Source: Nitrososphaeria archaeon (GTDB lineage Archaea; Thermoproteota; Nitrososphaeria; Geothermarchaeales; JDFR-13). Taken from it: 64,000 nucleotides of DNA. Shown here piece by piece: positions 45,861 through 55,891 of this stretch. Both the position numbers and the translations under genes were made by a program. Numbering within the stretch: the stretch's first letter is position 1; each line of letters starts with the position of its first letter. Location of the stretch: contig JALWXN010000004.1 of assembly GCA_027078545.1 (NCBI GenBank), forward strand, positions 78,737-142,736, in the 5' to 3' direction. The notes under the pieces are model-generated. The model was given only the letters and a program-made list of their open reading frames with translations. It searched no databases and had not been told where the DNA came from.

Positions 45861-47255
45861 ATGAGGGGTATATTCGGCACCTCTGGGGTCCGGGGGATCC
45901 TTGGCCGCGACTATTCTGTCTTCGACGTGATGAATATTTCACTGGCTGCTACGGAGTATTTCGACTATAGACCTGTTCTCATTGGTTGGGATTGTAGGGT
46001 CCACTCCGCCCCCTTGGCACTGGCCTCCGCTTCTTATCTACAGATCTATGGCGTAGATGTGGCTTTGGCGGGTGTCATCTCGACCCCCTCACTACAGAAG
46101 TATCTATCATTGGATAGGAATAGGTTTGGAATAATGTTTACAGCTAGTCATAACCCACCTGAATACTTCGGTGTAAAGGTGTTTACGCCTGAGGGTTATG
46201 AGGTCTTTGGAGAGGCTGAGGAGGAGATTAGCAGGATATACCATGGCCTTGGGAGAGGAGGGAATATTGACTGGACCATAAGTAGAGAGACCACTATAGA
46301 CATGACGAATGACGTTGTATCGACCTATGTAGACGCAATCATGGATCTAGCCGATCCCCTACTACCTAAGAACCGGCCGATAGATATGCGTATAGGCGTC
46401 GACTACGCCAACTGCTCAGCCATAGCTACGGCGGGCCGTGTGCTCACCACAAATCTCTTCAGAGAGATTATTAATGTTAACCACGTAATGGACGGCAGAT
46501 TCCCAGGAAGGATGCCTGAGCCAACACCAGAGACACTCAGCAAGACGATCTCCAACCTGATGACCAAGATAGATATAGGCCTCGCCTTCGACGGAGACGC
46601 CGATAGAGGAGTAATATTCGATGGGGAGGGGAGGATCTACTGGGGGGATCAGATAGGGGCTGCCGTGGCCATATCCCTAGGGGAGGAGCTAGGAGTCAGA
46701 GAAGTGGTAACACCAGTATCCACTTCCCACGCCATAGTTTCATTCCTCGAGAGTCGGGGAGTAAAGGTAGTCTTAACCCCTGTAGGTGCCAAGAACATAG
46801 TCGGCGAGATGCTTAGAAACGGATATAGATTCGGGTTCGAGGAGAACGGTGGGCTGATATACTCACCACATATCCTAGGTCGTGATGGCCTACTGACCTT
46901 CATGTTGACGGTAGCACTCCTAGCTAAGAATGGATCAAAGATGATTAGTGAAGTCCTTGGATACATGCCCAGAACATATGTAGCCAAGAAGAAGGTGAAG
47001 ATAGGAGGGAGGAAGGAAGATGTTATGAGGCTGGTCAGGGACATGCTTATTGATAAGTATAGTGGTGGAGAGGTAGTCGAGCTTGATGGTGTCAAGATTA
47101 TACTCGAGGACCTAGCCATACTCGTCAGGCCCAGCGGTACAGAACCCCTCATAAGAGTATTTGTAGAGAGCAGTGATAGAGAGGCCGCTGAGAATACAGC
47201 CAATAGAATAATCCAGTGGGTGAAAGAGGTAGATAGTAGACTTACATATCTCTAG
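45861..47255 (+). CDS. Phosphomannomutase/phosphoglucomutase family protein
   Basis: The 464-residue protein is an alpha-D-phosphohexomutase. It has the opening GIFGTSGVRG at residues 3-12, the catalytic phosphoserine loop FTASHNPPEYFGVK near residues 93-106, the metal loop FDGDADRG near residues 243-250, the sugar-specificity loop FEENGG near 325-330 and the phosphate-binding RPSGTEPLIRVF near 423-434. Related archaeal enzymes act on mannose, glucose or glucosamine phosphates; specificity is not evident. The ATG at 45861 matches the family start; an upstream start would run through the tRNA. Confidence 0.92.
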   Translation: MRGIFGTSGVRGILGRDYSVFDVMNISLAATEYFDYRPVLIGWDCRVHSAPLALASASYLQIYGVDVALAGVISTPSLQKYLSLDRNRFGIMFTASHNPPEYFGVKVFTPEGYEVFGEAEEEISRIYHGLGRGGNIDWTISRETTIDMTNDVVSTYVDAIMDLADPLLPKNRPIDMRIGVDYANCSAIATAGRVLTTNLFREIINVNHVMDGRFPGRMPEPTPETLSKTISNLMTKIDIGLAFDGDADRGVIFDGEGRIYWGDQIGAAVAISLGEELGVREVVTPVSTSHAIVSFLESRGVKVVLTPVGAKNIVGEMLRNGYRFGFEENGGLIYSPHILGRDGLLTFMLTVALLAKNGSKMISEVLGYMPRTYVAKKKVKIGGRKEDVMRLVRDMLIDKYSGGEVVELDGVKIILEDLAILVRPSGTEPLIRVFVESSDREAAENTANRIIQWVKEVDSRLTYL

Positions 47256-47256
47256 C

Positions 47257-48171
47257 CTAGAACACGTGTCTAAATCCCTTCTCAGGAACTTTGGAGCCAT
47301 CGCCTAGATATACCCTGCCCCCACCCTCTACCACCCTACCTATCCTTATCAGACCTAGCCTCTCAGCCTCTGCAGCCCCATTTCCCGATAGAAAGAATAC
47401 CCCTCTATACTCCTCCCCACCATATAGCGTAGCCTCCAATACAGCTTCTCTATCCAACCTTCTCAACAGAGGATGGACCGGGAGATCTTCAATAATGATA
47501 TCAACTCCAGAGGCTCTTGCCACTTGGTATAGAGATGCGGCTAGGCCGTCACTACTATCTATGGTCGCGTTAGGTCTGGTCCTCTTGACTATTGATGGAT
47601 ACAGATGTAGATTGGGAGAGGGATATTCAAATTGCTTCACAGCCTCGTGATACAGGCTGTGGTCTAATTCTTCAACACCATACTTCCCTAATAATATGTT
47701 GAGGCCTAGCCACGTAAGTCCAAAATAGCCGTCGACATATACATAGTCACCAGGTCTCGCACCAGATCTAACCGGGGGTTTACAACGGGAGATGGCCACG
47801 CCTCCAACCGAGACAAATGGATCCCTAGACCTATTAGTATCCCATTTTAGGCATCCCGCCAAGCCATACCTTCTAAGAGCATAGTGAATACCTGCCGATA
47901 GTTCTGAGAGCTCGTATCTAGACAGTCTACTTAGACCTAGGGATATCATGATTGTGAAGGGCTCACCACCCTTGACCATAAGGTCACTCAGAGTAGCAAC
48001 TACTGCCTTATATCCAACGGATCGCCAATCCATGAGGAGAGGCTTGTCCGTACTGGCAACGAAGGTATCAATACTCGTGAGGACATATAGGCCTCCCACC
48101 CTCTCAAACGCCACATCATCGTCTATACACCTTCCAGACATGAAGAGCTTCTTAACACTCTCCTCATCCAT
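47257..48171 (-). CDS. thiL: Thiamine-monophosphate kinase
   Basis: ThiL phosphorylates thiamine monophosphate to the active diphosphate. The 304-residue PurM/ThiL-fold protein has DDDVAFERVGGLYVLTSIDTFV at the N-terminus (metal-binding aspartates), VGYKAVVATLSDLMVKGGEP near residues 53-72, and IDSSDGLAASLYQVAR near residues 204-219. ATG 48171 gives the family length; a longer frame to 48207 would add 12 residues. It ends one base after the convergent phosphohexomutase gene. Confidence 0.88.
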   Translation of the reverse strand: MDEESVKKLFMSGRCIDDDVAFERVGGLYVLTSIDTFVASTDKPLLMDWRSVGYKAVVATLSDLMVKGGEPFTIMISLGLSRLSRYELSELSAGIHYALRRYGLAGCLKWDTNRSRDPFVSVGGVAISRCKPPVRSGARPGDYVYVDGYFGLTWLGLNILLGKYGVEELDHSLYHEAVKQFEYPSPNLHLYPSIVKRTRPNATIDSSDGLAASLYQVARASGVDIIIEDLPVHPLLRRLDREAVLEATLYGGEEYRGVFFLSGNGAAEAERLGLIRIGRVVEGGGRVYLGDGSKVPEKGFRHVF

Positions 48172-48229
48172 CTGGGACCGCCAAATATTTATTCCCCTGG
48201 CCGACAAGATTACTAATGAGTATACAGAG

Positions 48230-48324
48230 GCCCCGGTAGCTCAGCGGTAGAGCGGCGGCCTTGTAACGATCTAGCCAGGCTGGAGAGCCGCAGGTCGGGG
48301 GTTCGAATCCCCCCCGGGGCTCCA
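48230..48324 (+). tRNA. tRNA-Thr(TGT) with 20-nt intron
   Basis: Acceptor GCCCCGG/CCGGGGC with discriminator T and encoded CCA; anticodon stem GCGGC/GCCGC with loop CTTGTA-A, anticodon TGT; 20-base insert at the canonical 37/38 site. TATA-like CAAATATTTATTC lies about 40 bases upstream. Confidence 0.93.
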
Positions 48325-48377
48325 CAAAGGTGTTAACCGTGGATAAGCCGGTCCAGGCTACAGAAGATGCAGGAAGC

Positions 48378-49091
48378 ATGGCCTTCCGCCCCACCCTAGA
48401 GGCTGCAGAGGAATTTATTAGAAAAGCCATTCAGCGTAGGGAGACTCTTATCCTAGTTGGAGAGATGGAGATGGAGTATAAAGGAAGGGCTAGCTCAACG
48501 ACAGGGCGGGACGAGAGGATATTAATAGTCAAGCGTGACGGAGCCGTACTGATACACGGAGGAAGCGGTTACAGACCCATCAACTGGCAACCAGACACCT
48601 CGAACATCAGGATCAAGAATAGTGGGGAGTACCTAGACATAGAATTCATAAGGAGACGGCCAAGGGAGATCCTCCTAACAAGGATCTACAGGATATTTCT
48701 ACTCTACTCCAAGAAAATTATAGATAGAAACGACCTAGAGATGTACTTCACAGAAGAACATCTCAGAAAGATACTCAAGAAGATGCCATGGGAGATAGAG
48801 GAGGGCCTTAGGATAATAGGTGAAGAAGTAGAGATACCGCCAGGAAAGGTTGACCTCCTAGGCAGAGACAGGAACGGCTCCTTAGTAGTGATAGAGCTTA
48901 AAAAAGGAAAGGTCGGGAGGAACGAAGTCCTACAGTTGGAGAGATACGCTAGATACTATAGAAATGGCAACCCTAGAGCAAGGGCGATAATAGTGGGACA
49001 GTCCATCACCCCCGAGGCTGAGATCATAGCTAAAAACCTAGGGATAGAGTTTAAACAGCTGGATGTAAGGAAGCTCTACAAGAAGCTATGA
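48378..49091 (+). CDS. nucS: NucS/EndoMS mismatch-specific endonuclease
   Basis: NucS cuts mismatched or flapped DNA and replaces MutS/MutL in many archaea. The 237-residue protein has the N-terminal dimerisation domain (GRDERILIVKRDGAVLIHGG near residues 37-56) and the C-terminal RecB-like nuclease with the catalytic line GKVDLLGRDRNGSLVVIELKKGKVGRNEVLQLERY near residues 157-191 (D, ExK and Q), of which DLLGRD and VIELKKG are the key parts. I place the start at ATG 48378 for family length; longer frames approach the tRNA. Confidence 0.92.
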   Translation: MAFRPTLEAAEEFIRKAIQRRETLILVGEMEMEYKGRASSTTGRDERILIVKRDGAVLIHGGSGYRPINWQPDTSNIRIKNSGEYLDIEFIRRRPREILLTRIYRIFLLYSKKIIDRNDLEMYFTEEHLRKILKKMPWEIEEGLRIIGEEVEIPPGKVDLLGRDRNGSLVVIELKKGKVGRNEVLQLERYARYYRNGNPRARAIIVGQSITPEAEIIAKNLGIEFKQLDVRKLYKKL

Positions 49092-49165
49092 CCATATATT
49101 CCACAAGATATATAGGGACATGGCGATTATAGACCAATTAAGAATTATGCTCTGGTGCAGTGGCT

Positions 49166-49414
49166 ATGCAGAGGGATAGGGAGGAAACATATACGAAGAA
49201 CCCCCTGTCAATCGTATATAGACATATAGGCGACGAGATCACGGTGATGCTCAAGAGTGGGGAGAAATATAGAGGCATCCTAAGCAAGGTAGACAACTAT
49301 ATGAACCTACTGATCGAAGACGCAGTAGAGGAGGCAGGTAACAAGTCCACCAGATTCGGAACAATATTGATAAGGGGTAACAACATCCTCTTCATCAAAC
49401 TATCAACAGTATAG
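49166..49414 (+). CDS. LSm/Sm-like RNA-binding protein (second paralogue)
   Basis: The 82-residue protein has Sm1 (DEITVMLKSGEKYRGILSKVDNYMNLLIEDA near residues 24-53; core GEKYRGIL-S-VD-YMNLL) and Sm2 (GTILIRGNNILFI near residues 66-78). It differs from the paralogue at 31211 in having an N-terminal extension. Archaea often encode two or three LSm proteins with distinct rings. SAM synthetase follows 15 bases later. Confidence 0.92.
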   Translation: MQRDREETYTKNPLSIVYRHIGDEITVMLKSGEKYRGILSKVDNYMNLLIEDAVEEAGNKSTRFGTILIRGNNILFIKLSTV

Positions 49415-49429
49415 CAATGGTGATGCCCA

Positions 49430-50641
49430 ATGATAGGAATAGAAGCCCTGCAAAGAAAGCCTGTCAACAATATGAAGATAGAGCTAGTCGAGAGGAAAGG
49501 TGTTGGACACCCTGACTACATCATAGACGCTTCATGTGAATACGTCTCCCGAGAACTCAGCAAATACTATCTCAATAAATACGGCATGATACTACACCAC
49601 AACGTCGACAAAGGTCTTATAATCGGGGGTGAGGCAGAGCCAAAGTTTGGAGGCGGAGTAGTAACCAAGCCTATAGAGATACATGTGGCGGGGAGAGCGA
49701 GTTACGACGATGACTATGAAGAAGTTATAGAGGTCTCTAGAGAGGCCGTCAAGAAATTCCTTAAGGAAAATATTAGACACCTGGACCCCGACGCCCATGT
49801 AAATATAAAACTCTCACTACGCAGAGGATCGACCGAACTAGCAAACCTAGTTAAGAGGAGTAAGGAGATCCCCCTAGCCAATGACACCTCATTCGGGGTG
49901 GGGTACTACCCCCTATCCGACCTAGAGAGCATGGTATACTACCTAGAACGTCACCTCAACAGCCCAGAGATAAAGAAGAGCTACAAGTTCATCGGCGAGG
50001 ACATAAAGATATCGGGCCTCAGAATAGGGAGGAAAGTCACACTCACCGTGGCCACTGCAATAGTGGACCGCTACATAAACAGTGTCAAAGAATATAGGGA
50101 TTCGAAGGAAACAGTCCTTAAACTATCCCGAGAATTCCTGGACCAGAAGGGATACACAGATAAATACAAGATAAAAGTTAGGGTAAACACAGCGGACGAC
50201 CTAAAATCACGAAAGATATACCTTACCGTTACAGGCACATCAGCCGAGATGGGAGACGATGGGAATACTGGACGGGGAAACAGGGTGAACGGCCTCATAA
50301 CACCTAACAGATTCATGAGCCTAGAGGCTGTAGCGGGTAAAAACCCGATAAACCATGTAGGGAAGATATACAACGTACTAGCGATGAAGATGAGCAGAGA
50401 CATCTATATGGAGCTGGAGGATACAGTAGAGGAAGTATACGTAAGGATACTAAGCACGATAGGGAAAAAGATTACGGAGCCCCAGATCGTAAACGTGCTA
50501 TATGTCCCAAAGAGAGGGGCTGGGATGAAGACCAGCGAGATAAAGAGCGTTATAAAGAGGGTTGTCGACGAAAACATGACTGGCGAAGCCTTCCGTAGAC
50601 TAACTAACGACATAGTGGAGGGTAAGTACACCCTATTCTAA
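49430..50641 (+). CDS. mat: S-adenosylmethionine synthetase (archaeal type)
   Basis: This enzyme makes SAM from methionine and ATP. The 403-residue protein is of the distinct archaeal MAT family: [21 protein letters not shown] near residues 20-40, [16 protein letters not shown] near residues 61-76, [22 protein letters not shown] near residues 279-300 and [17 protein letters not shown] after it. Length is typical. SAM use is prominent in the neighbourhood: two RNA methyltransferases, the SAM hydrolase and methionine salvage genes. Confidence 0.96.
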   Translation: MIGIEALQRKPVNNMKIELVERKGVGHPDYIIDASCEYVSRELSKYYLNKYGMILHHNVDKGLIIGGEAEPKFGGGVVTKPIEIHVAGRASYDDDYEEVIEVSREAVKKFLKENIRHLDPDAHVNIKLSLRRGSTELANLVKRSKEIPLANDTSFGVGYYPLSDLESMVYYLERHLNSPEIKKSYKFIGEDIKISGLRIGRKVTLTVATAIVDRYINSVKEYRDSKETVLKLSREFLDQKGYTDKYKIKVRVNTADDLKSRKIYLTVTGTSAEMGDDGNTGRGNRVNGLITPNRFMSLEAVAGKNPINHVGKIYNVLAMKMSRDIYMELEDTVEEVYVRILSTIGKKITEPQIVNVLYVPKRGAGMKTSEIKSVIKRVVDENMTGEAFRRLTNDIVEGKYTLF

Positions 50642-50651
50642 TCACTAAACC

Positions 50652-51578
50652 TCATAACTCAGTAGAGAATTCCGCGAATCCCTTCTCCGCCAGGACATTC
50701 TTCGCAAAAACCTTATCGAGACCATACCTTCTAATGAAATACTTAGTGACTGTAACCACATCGCGTTTCAAAAGAATATTGGCTGCGGGATCCGTCTTCT
50801 CAACAGCCTGTGGCCAGTCAATAATCTTGATGCCACCCTCATTCAAAACGAAGATATTGTACTCGCTCAAATCCCCATTCACATAACCAGCCTCATAAAT
50901 CCTAGCAATGGAGTCTACGACCTCTACATACACCTCTTCAGCATCGCCAGGAGGGATAACCGCGTCCTTAAGCAACACCCCATCTAGATACTCCATCATA
51001 ACCACATGCATAACGGAGTACACGGGCCTAGGAACCGGGAGATCCAGGATGGCCAGCTTCTTCAAAATGTTATACTCCTTCTTGGCTGCCGACACGTTCC
51101 TATATAGCCAGGGACGCCATATCCTAGTGATCCCATAAGACCTTAGCCTCCTAACCTGTCTAAAGCTTATACGGCCCAGCCGGAAGATCTTGAGGGAATA
51201 GAGCGTATTGTCAGGAGCGACGGCTTCATAGACATCCGACTCCTTACCTACACCTATCTGTCTACCCAGTCCCTTTACCAGCCCCCTCATAGCAAGTTTA
51301 TGGAGAGCCAAGACGTCAGCGCCAAGAGTCTGGAGCCTAACACTAGGGAATGGCTGACCGAAATACTCCACCAGCCCGAGTCCATGAAGCTCCCTAGCCA
51401 CCTTGACTATTCTCTCCTCCTTAGTCTTCAAAACGTTAGATAGTAGCTTTACTGGAACCCTCTCAAAATTCAGTGAGTATCGGAAGACCGCATCTAGAAA
51501 TTCATATATCCATGGATCGGCATCTACAAGCTCTGTCAACACCTCCCTTAGATGCGGCATTTCAAAAACAATATTCAA
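50652..51578 (-). CDS. rio2: Rio2 atypical protein kinase
   Basis: Rio2 is needed for small-subunit maturation. The 308-residue protein begins with a winged helix (about residues 20-95), then a RIO kinase domain: the phosphate loop IGVGKESDVYEA near residues 107-118, the lysine in LYSLKIFR near residue 130, the catalytic NGDLSEYNIF near residues 233-242 and the metal aspartate in IKIIDWPQAVEK near residues 250-261. The short, RIO-specific kinase fold is typical of archaea. Confidence 0.94.
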   Translation of the reverse strand: MNIVFEMPHLREVLTELVDADPWIYEFLDAVFRYSLNFERVPVKLLSNVLKTKEERIVKVARELHGLGLVEYFGQPFPSVRLQTLGADVLALHKLAMRGLVKGLGRQIGVGKESDVYEAVAPDNTLYSLKIFRLGRISFRQVRRLRSYGITRIWRPWLYRNVSAAKKEYNILKKLAILDLPVPRPVYSVMHVVMMEYLDGVLLKDAVIPPGDAEEVYVEVVDSIARIYEAGYVNGDLSEYNIFVLNEGGIKIIDWPQAVEKTDPAANILLKRDVVTVTKYFIRRYGLDKVFAKNVLAEKGFAEFSTEL

Positions 51579-51635
51579 TCAGGGACTTAACACTTTAGGG
51601 AGAAGATCGAGAATATATTGGATTGACTGGTAGCA

Positions 51636-52274
51636 ATGGATGGTTCAAAAAGAGGGGGATACATACTAGACATAAAGACCTTGGTGAACAACTACCTACC
51701 CAATGTCATACCCATAAGCACCGGGATCCCACAGCTAGACGATGTCCTAGAAGGGGGCTTCAAACCATATAGCAAATACATGCTTTATGGGGAGGCCGGC
51801 ACATGGAAGACCAGGATCTCACTGAGACTGGTAGAGAATGCACCTAGAGACTCCTCCCCAGTAATCATCTCATGTAAACATGGAGCCTTACCCACCATCA
51901 ACGGAGAAAAGAGATTCCTCCACATGGACAGAGTCGAGGAGATAAACACATACCTGGAGAGGCTCCTAGCACTACCACCCAACAAGCCCAGGATCATCAT
52001 TATAGACGATCTAGACCACGCGGGATACAGCAACATTAGCGAGATATACGACATGCTTACCCTGCTCAACAAGATCATCTATAGGGATCAGGGCCTCTTA
52101 ATAGTCACATCTGGAGTCTCACAGCAGCCTGGAAACACAAAGACTCTGAAACCAAGACTACCCAGAATAGTGCAGGTGTCGATGGATGTACACATATTCC
52201 TCTCAAGGGAGGCTGATAACAGGATAAGGATATACAACATGTCTATAGGCAAGTCCGCGATAATCAATATATAG
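51636..52274 (+). CDS. RecA-superfamily ATPase (RadA paralogue)
   Basis: The 212-residue protein is a single RecA core: STGIPQLDDVLEGGF near residues 28-42, Walker A GEAGTWKT near residues 53-60 and Walker B PRIIIIDDLD near residues 111-120. It is shorter than RadA and lacks the N-terminal helix-hairpin-helix domain, as in RadB-like or archaeal RadC-type paralogues. These assist RadA in repair, but the exact subgroup is uncertain. A basic protein of unknown function follows 11 bases later. Confidence 0.78.
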   Translation: MDGSKRGGYILDIKTLVNNYLPNVIPISTGIPQLDDVLEGGFKPYSKYMLYGEAGTWKTRISLRLVENAPRDSSPVIISCKHGALPTINGEKRFLHMDRVEEINTYLERLLALPPNKPRIIIIDDLDHAGYSNISEIYDMLTLLNKIIYRDQGLLIVTSGVSQQPGNTKTLKPRLPRIVQVSMDVHIFLSREADNRIRIYNMSIGKSAIINI

Positions 52275-52285
52275 ATAAGCTTCGG

Positions 52286-52693
52286 GTGGAAAGCGTGGAG
52301 GAAGGCGAGCAACAAGACAGGAAGATGACGCTGATGGATGCAAAGAAGATTTTCTATAAGATCCTTGACAACCCCAACGAGAAGAAGCAACTTCTAAACA
52401 CTCTAACCACCATCAAGACTAAGAACAAGGTCCTCAAGGGATACATCTTCGGAGTAATGAATATTGTAAACGCTAAAAGGAGGAGATACTCGTACTACGG
52501 AGAGGACGACAAGACAAATAAAAAGCTTCTACGCCTAGTCTCCAAGATGGGGGATAATAGATTCCTCCCCGACTACGACAAGGGGATATTCCTAGCATGG
52601 AAGGATTACCTGATATATAGAATTAGAAAATCCTCCGGGTCAATAGATAACAAGAATGTTGTAAACAACGGCCCAGACAAAGAGCCAGAGTAA
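52286..52693 (+). CDS. Basic hypothetical protein
   Basis: The protein of up to 135 residues is rich in lysine and arginine (MDAKKIFYKILDN, KTKNKVLKGYIF, AKRRRYSYYG) with mostly helical character and a disordered end. I recognise no family. Start is uncertain: GTG at 52286 or ATG at 52325. It follows the RecA-like gene closely, so a DNA-related role is possible but unproven. Its last 54 bases overlap the convergent small membrane protein gene. Confidence 0.55.
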   Translation: MESVEEGEQQDRKMTLMDAKKIFYKILDNPNEKKQLLNTLTTIKTKNKVLKGYIFGVMNIVNAKRRRYSYYGEDDKTNKKLLRLVSKMGDNRFLPDYDKGIFLAWKDYLIYRIRKSSGSIDNKNVVNNGPDKEPE

Positions 52694-52915
52694 TATAAAG
52701 GTGCCTATCCCCTCCAGGAAAATAGTCTTCAAACTTAGGATACCCCTAGAGACAGTATATCGATAAACAACCATAATAGTGAATAGATAGACCATACCCA
52801 TAACAATGATTGCCAAACCCAGAGTAGGAAGGCTCCATTTCATCAAACCTGATACAAGACCACCTAAAACGGCCAACAAGGCTCTGAGGAGATATATCTT
52901 TAACTGTGCATCCAT
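52640..52915 (-). CDS. Small membrane protein, possibly EMC6-like
   Basis: From the ATG at 52915 the protein has 91 residues with three hydrophobic spans (about residues 5-22, 28-50 and 62-88). The order LLRALLAVLGGLVSGLMKW, a second span, then a conserved-looking turn resembles archaeal EMC6-like insertase subunits, but this is a weak match. A longer frame up to 53032 would overlap the rqcH start region. Its 3' end overlaps the basic protein gene. Confidence 0.55.
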   Translation of the reverse strand: MDAQLKIYLLRALLAVLGGLVSGLMKWSLPTLGLAIIVMGMVYLFTIMVVYRYTVSRGILSLKTIFLEGIGTFILLWLFVWAVVYNILVIY

Positions 52916-52976
52916 AACTCTCACACTATCAAATATTTCCAAGACTCCCAACGTAAATAAGGGGTGGGGATGAGGA

Positions 52977-54788
52977 ATGGCCCAATACATACTCACTACC
53001 GGCGCCTTGAAAAAGATACTATACCTAACCACTGGAAGGCATGAGAAGATAAGATTTAAGAGGCTCTCCCCATACGGGAGTGGCTATATAATGAAGCTCC
53101 ACACAGACGCGGGAACTAAAGAGATATATATAGATCTCAACGAGAAGCTGTACCTACCTTTCAACTTCAAAACGGATGAATTAGGCGACGATCATCTCAC
53201 CAGACTCATAAACTCTCGATATAGGAATGTATCAGTCGAGATTAGCCAGATAGGATGGGAAAGAGTAGTAGATGTAGCGTTCCCCGACGGATCCTCCATA
53301 ATTATCGAACTGTTCTCTGGGGGAAACCTCATCTACATGGATAGCGACAAGACCATTCTAGCGGCATACAGAGAATTTGAGACGAAGAAAAGAGCTGTAA
53401 AACGAGGACTCAAATATGTTCTACACACTATCGATCTAGACCAGCTCCTAGCCGAGGATAGGGAGTATAGAAAGAAAGAACTCTTCAGAATACTCCCACT
53501 CGACCCTATGACGATAGAGGAATGGTTCCCCGAGGATAGTTGGAGACCCAGGGACATCATCGAAAAAATTAGAGAGATCCAGTCAGCCATAGAAGACTCT
53601 TTTGGAGACGAAACGATATACATCTACCGCTACAAGGAAAAACTATATATACAACCAACTCGTTACACGGTGGGGGACCTGGAGGATCAAGGACCGCTAC
53701 ACCAGGTATCAGAGAGGATACTCAGTAACATCCTATTAGGCAGGGATAGGGAGAAGACACTCGATAACGAGATCTCCAAGCTACGGAACAGGATACTCCA
53801 GCTACATAGACAGAGAGAAGTGATGAAGAAGGCTCTTGACGATATATACCTATACATACCCCAGCTCGAAACCGTCCTAACAGCCATAAGAAGTGGGGGA
53901 GAACATAGCAATGGAGAGATAGGTCCATTCAGAGTAGGTAGGATAGATAGGAAGGAGAAGACGTTGACACTCCGGCTCGACGATGTCGAGATACCACTGA
54001 GATACGACCTCAACATATATGCCAGTATATCCCAAGCATACGACACACTCAAGAGGATAGACGAAGGTATTAAGAATCTTGAGAAGAAGCTGGGAGAACT
54101 TGAGACTAAGGCTAAAAAGATAGAGAAGCCCACCCTTGAGAAGAAGATCAGGCTGAGAAGGAAGTGGTTCGAAAAGTTCATATGGAGCTATACGAGGAAG
54201 GGAAGACTCATTGTGGCGGGAAGGGACGCGACAACAAATGAAATACTTGTGAAGAAACATACGACCAGTGGTGATCTCGTCTTCCACGCAGAGATACATG
54301 GTAGCCCCTTCACCATTCTAAAGGGTGGGGAGGGGGCGGATGAGGAGGAGCTGATTGATGCAGCCACCATTACAGCTTCATATAGCAACGCGTGGAAACA
54401 TGGATTATCCTACGTCCCAGTCTACTATGTAAAGCCGGAGCAGGTGAGTAAGGAGGCGCCTAGCGGACAGTATCTCAAGAAGGGTAGTTTCATGATATAT
54501 GGTGAGAAGAATTATGTTAAGGACCATAGTATCTCACTATACATCACCCTCATAGAGCTTGAAGGAGAGCCTAGGATATTCATCGGGACTAGAGAAGCCA
54601 TTATAAACATGGGTAGAAAACCCGACTTCTATCTATATCCAGGTAGGCTGGGGAGGGGCGACGCCGCCAAGAAAATAGTTGAACACTACGTATCACAGGG
54701 ATTAATACCAAGGGAGTATGGAGAGCCCCTGTATAATGACCTGGTTAATAGGCTACCGCCTGGGAAGACGGGTGTTAAGAGGCTTTAA
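52977..54788 (+). CDS. RqcH/NEMF/Rqc2-family ribosome quality-control protein
   Basis: This 603-residue protein is an archaeal NFACT protein: an NFACT-N domain at the start (about residues 1-180), a helix-hairpin-helix region, a long coiled coil (about residues 260-400: NEISKLRNRILQLHRQREVM and later EKKLGELETKAKKI) and an NFACT-R domain with GDLVFHAEIHGSPFTILKG near residues 436-454 and WKHGLSYVPVYYVKPEQV near residues 471-488. Family members bind 50S subunits with stalled peptidyl-tRNA and add C-terminal tails. With pelota at 27036 the window holds two ribosome-rescue factors. It ends sharing four bases with purA. Confidence 0.93.
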   Translation: MAQYILTTGALKKILYLTTGRHEKIRFKRLSPYGSGYIMKLHTDAGTKEIYIDLNEKLYLPFNFKTDELGDDHLTRLINSRYRNVSVEISQIGWERVVDVAFPDGSSIIIELFSGGNLIYMDSDKTILAAYREFETKKRAVKRGLKYVLHTIDLDQLLAEDREYRKKELFRILPLDPMTIEEWFPEDSWRPRDIIEKIREIQSAIEDSFGDETIYIYRYKEKLYIQPTRYTVGDLEDQGPLHQVSERILSNILLGRDREKTLDNEISKLRNRILQLHRQREVMKKALDDIYLYIPQLETVLTAIRSGGEHSNGEIGPFRVGRIDRKEKTLTLRLDDVEIPLRYDLNIYASISQAYDTLKRIDEGIKNLEKKLGELETKAKKIEKPTLEKKIRLRRKWFEKFIWSYTRKGRLIVAGRDATTNEILVKKHTTSGDLVFHAEIHGSPFTILKGGEGADEEELIDAATITASYSNAWKHGLSYVPVYYVKPEQVSKEAPSGQYLKKGSFMIYGEKNYVKDHSISLYITLIELEGEPRIFIGTREAIINMGRKPDFYLYPGRLGRGDAAKKIVEHYVSQGLIPREYGEPLYNDLVNRLPPGKTGVKRL

Positions 54789-55798
54789 ACGAGGCCTAGT
54801 TCGCTCCTACGATCTATAGTGGCATGGGTATCCGGCCCTGTGGATATTATGGTTACTGGTATCTTACCAATACTCTCTATCTCCTCGATGAATCTCTTCG
54901 CCTCAGGGGATAGTTCTTCATAACTTGTCTTGTTGGCATCCTGTGGGAATAGTATATCCAGCTTAGTCAGCGCTATCTGGGTAGGACTGTTAAGCAATAT
55001 GGCCCTCTTCAGATAGTTGAAGTTGAATGGTGCGGCCCTCCTAATTCTACCAGTCACTGTAGCCACTTCTAGGAACCCCCTCTCTCTAGCCTCCTCCATA
55101 CTCATCTCGCCTTCTAGGGGGCCTTCCCCAACCCTGGTGACGTAGGACTTAACCACTAGAACAACGTCATCCACCTTCTTTGGACCCACACCTACATCTG
55201 AACATATTGCGGAGGCTGTCACGTCTTTAGACGTGACATAGGGATATGTACCATGATAGAGGGAGAGGAAGGTGCCCTGAGTACCCTCCAAAACGACGTT
55301 TTCACCCCTATCTAGAGCCTCGTTAACCTCACCAGCAACATCGGCCAAAAGAGGCTTTAATTCCTCTATATCCCTCGCCACCTTTAGTTTCCTGAGTACT
55401 CTATCACTCATGGCTGCTCCGCTTCCAGAGGCTGTGGAGCCTAGACCCCTTAGATGAGAAGACTCGCGCTCCATCTGGATATGCCTATCCTCAATGATGC
55501 CCGTCTGATGATCAAGGAAGACCCTTCCTTCAGACCTAGTAAGTTTAATCTCGTCGAAGAGGAGAGGCGGATACACCAGTACTCCAGCGCCAATCATTAA
55601 TTTCGTCGATGGATTCACGAATCCACTAGGTATCTGCCTCAACTTATACTCCCTCCCCTGATACACCACGGTATGTCCAGCGTTAGGCCCTACACCACCC
55701 CTCGCAACTATGATGGGAGCGTCTTTTATGGCTAGGTACGACACTATCTTACCCTTCCCAGTATCACCGAAGAACCCGTCGACCACGACCGTCAGCAT
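54785..55798 (-). CDS. purA: Adenylosuccinate synthetase (short archaeal form)
   Basis: PurA makes adenylosuccinate from IMP, aspartate and GTP. The 337-residue protein is the short form seen in many archaea, about 100 residues less than the bacterial enzyme. It has the GTP loop GDTGKGKIVSYLA near residues 10-22, GPNAGHTVVY near residues 37-46 and the KLDIL segment near residue 290. The family's usual ends and central loops are present. Confidence 0.93.
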   Translation of the reverse strand: MLTVVVDGFFGDTGKGKIVSYLAIKDAPIIVARGGVGPNAGHTVVYQGREYKLRQIPSGFVNPSTKLMIGAGVLVYPPLLFDEIKLTRSEGRVFLDHQTGIIEDRHIQMERESSHLRGLGSTASGSGAAMSDRVLRKLKVARDIEELKPLLADVAGEVNEALDRGENVVLEGTQGTFLSLYHGTYPYVTSKDVTASAICSDVGVGPKKVDDVVLVVKSYVTRVGEGPLEGEMSMEEARERGFLEVATVTGRIRRAAPFNFNYLKRAILLNSPTQIALTKLDILFPQDANKTSYEELSPEAKRFIEEIESIGKIPVTIISTGPDTHATIDRRSELGLV

Positions 55799-55891
55799 GG
55801 CCCTACACCACTGATATACCAGCCAACCTATTGATACTTAGGATAGCCATATGAATCTTGAATAACCTCTCCCTAGGGAGTGGTATCGATA

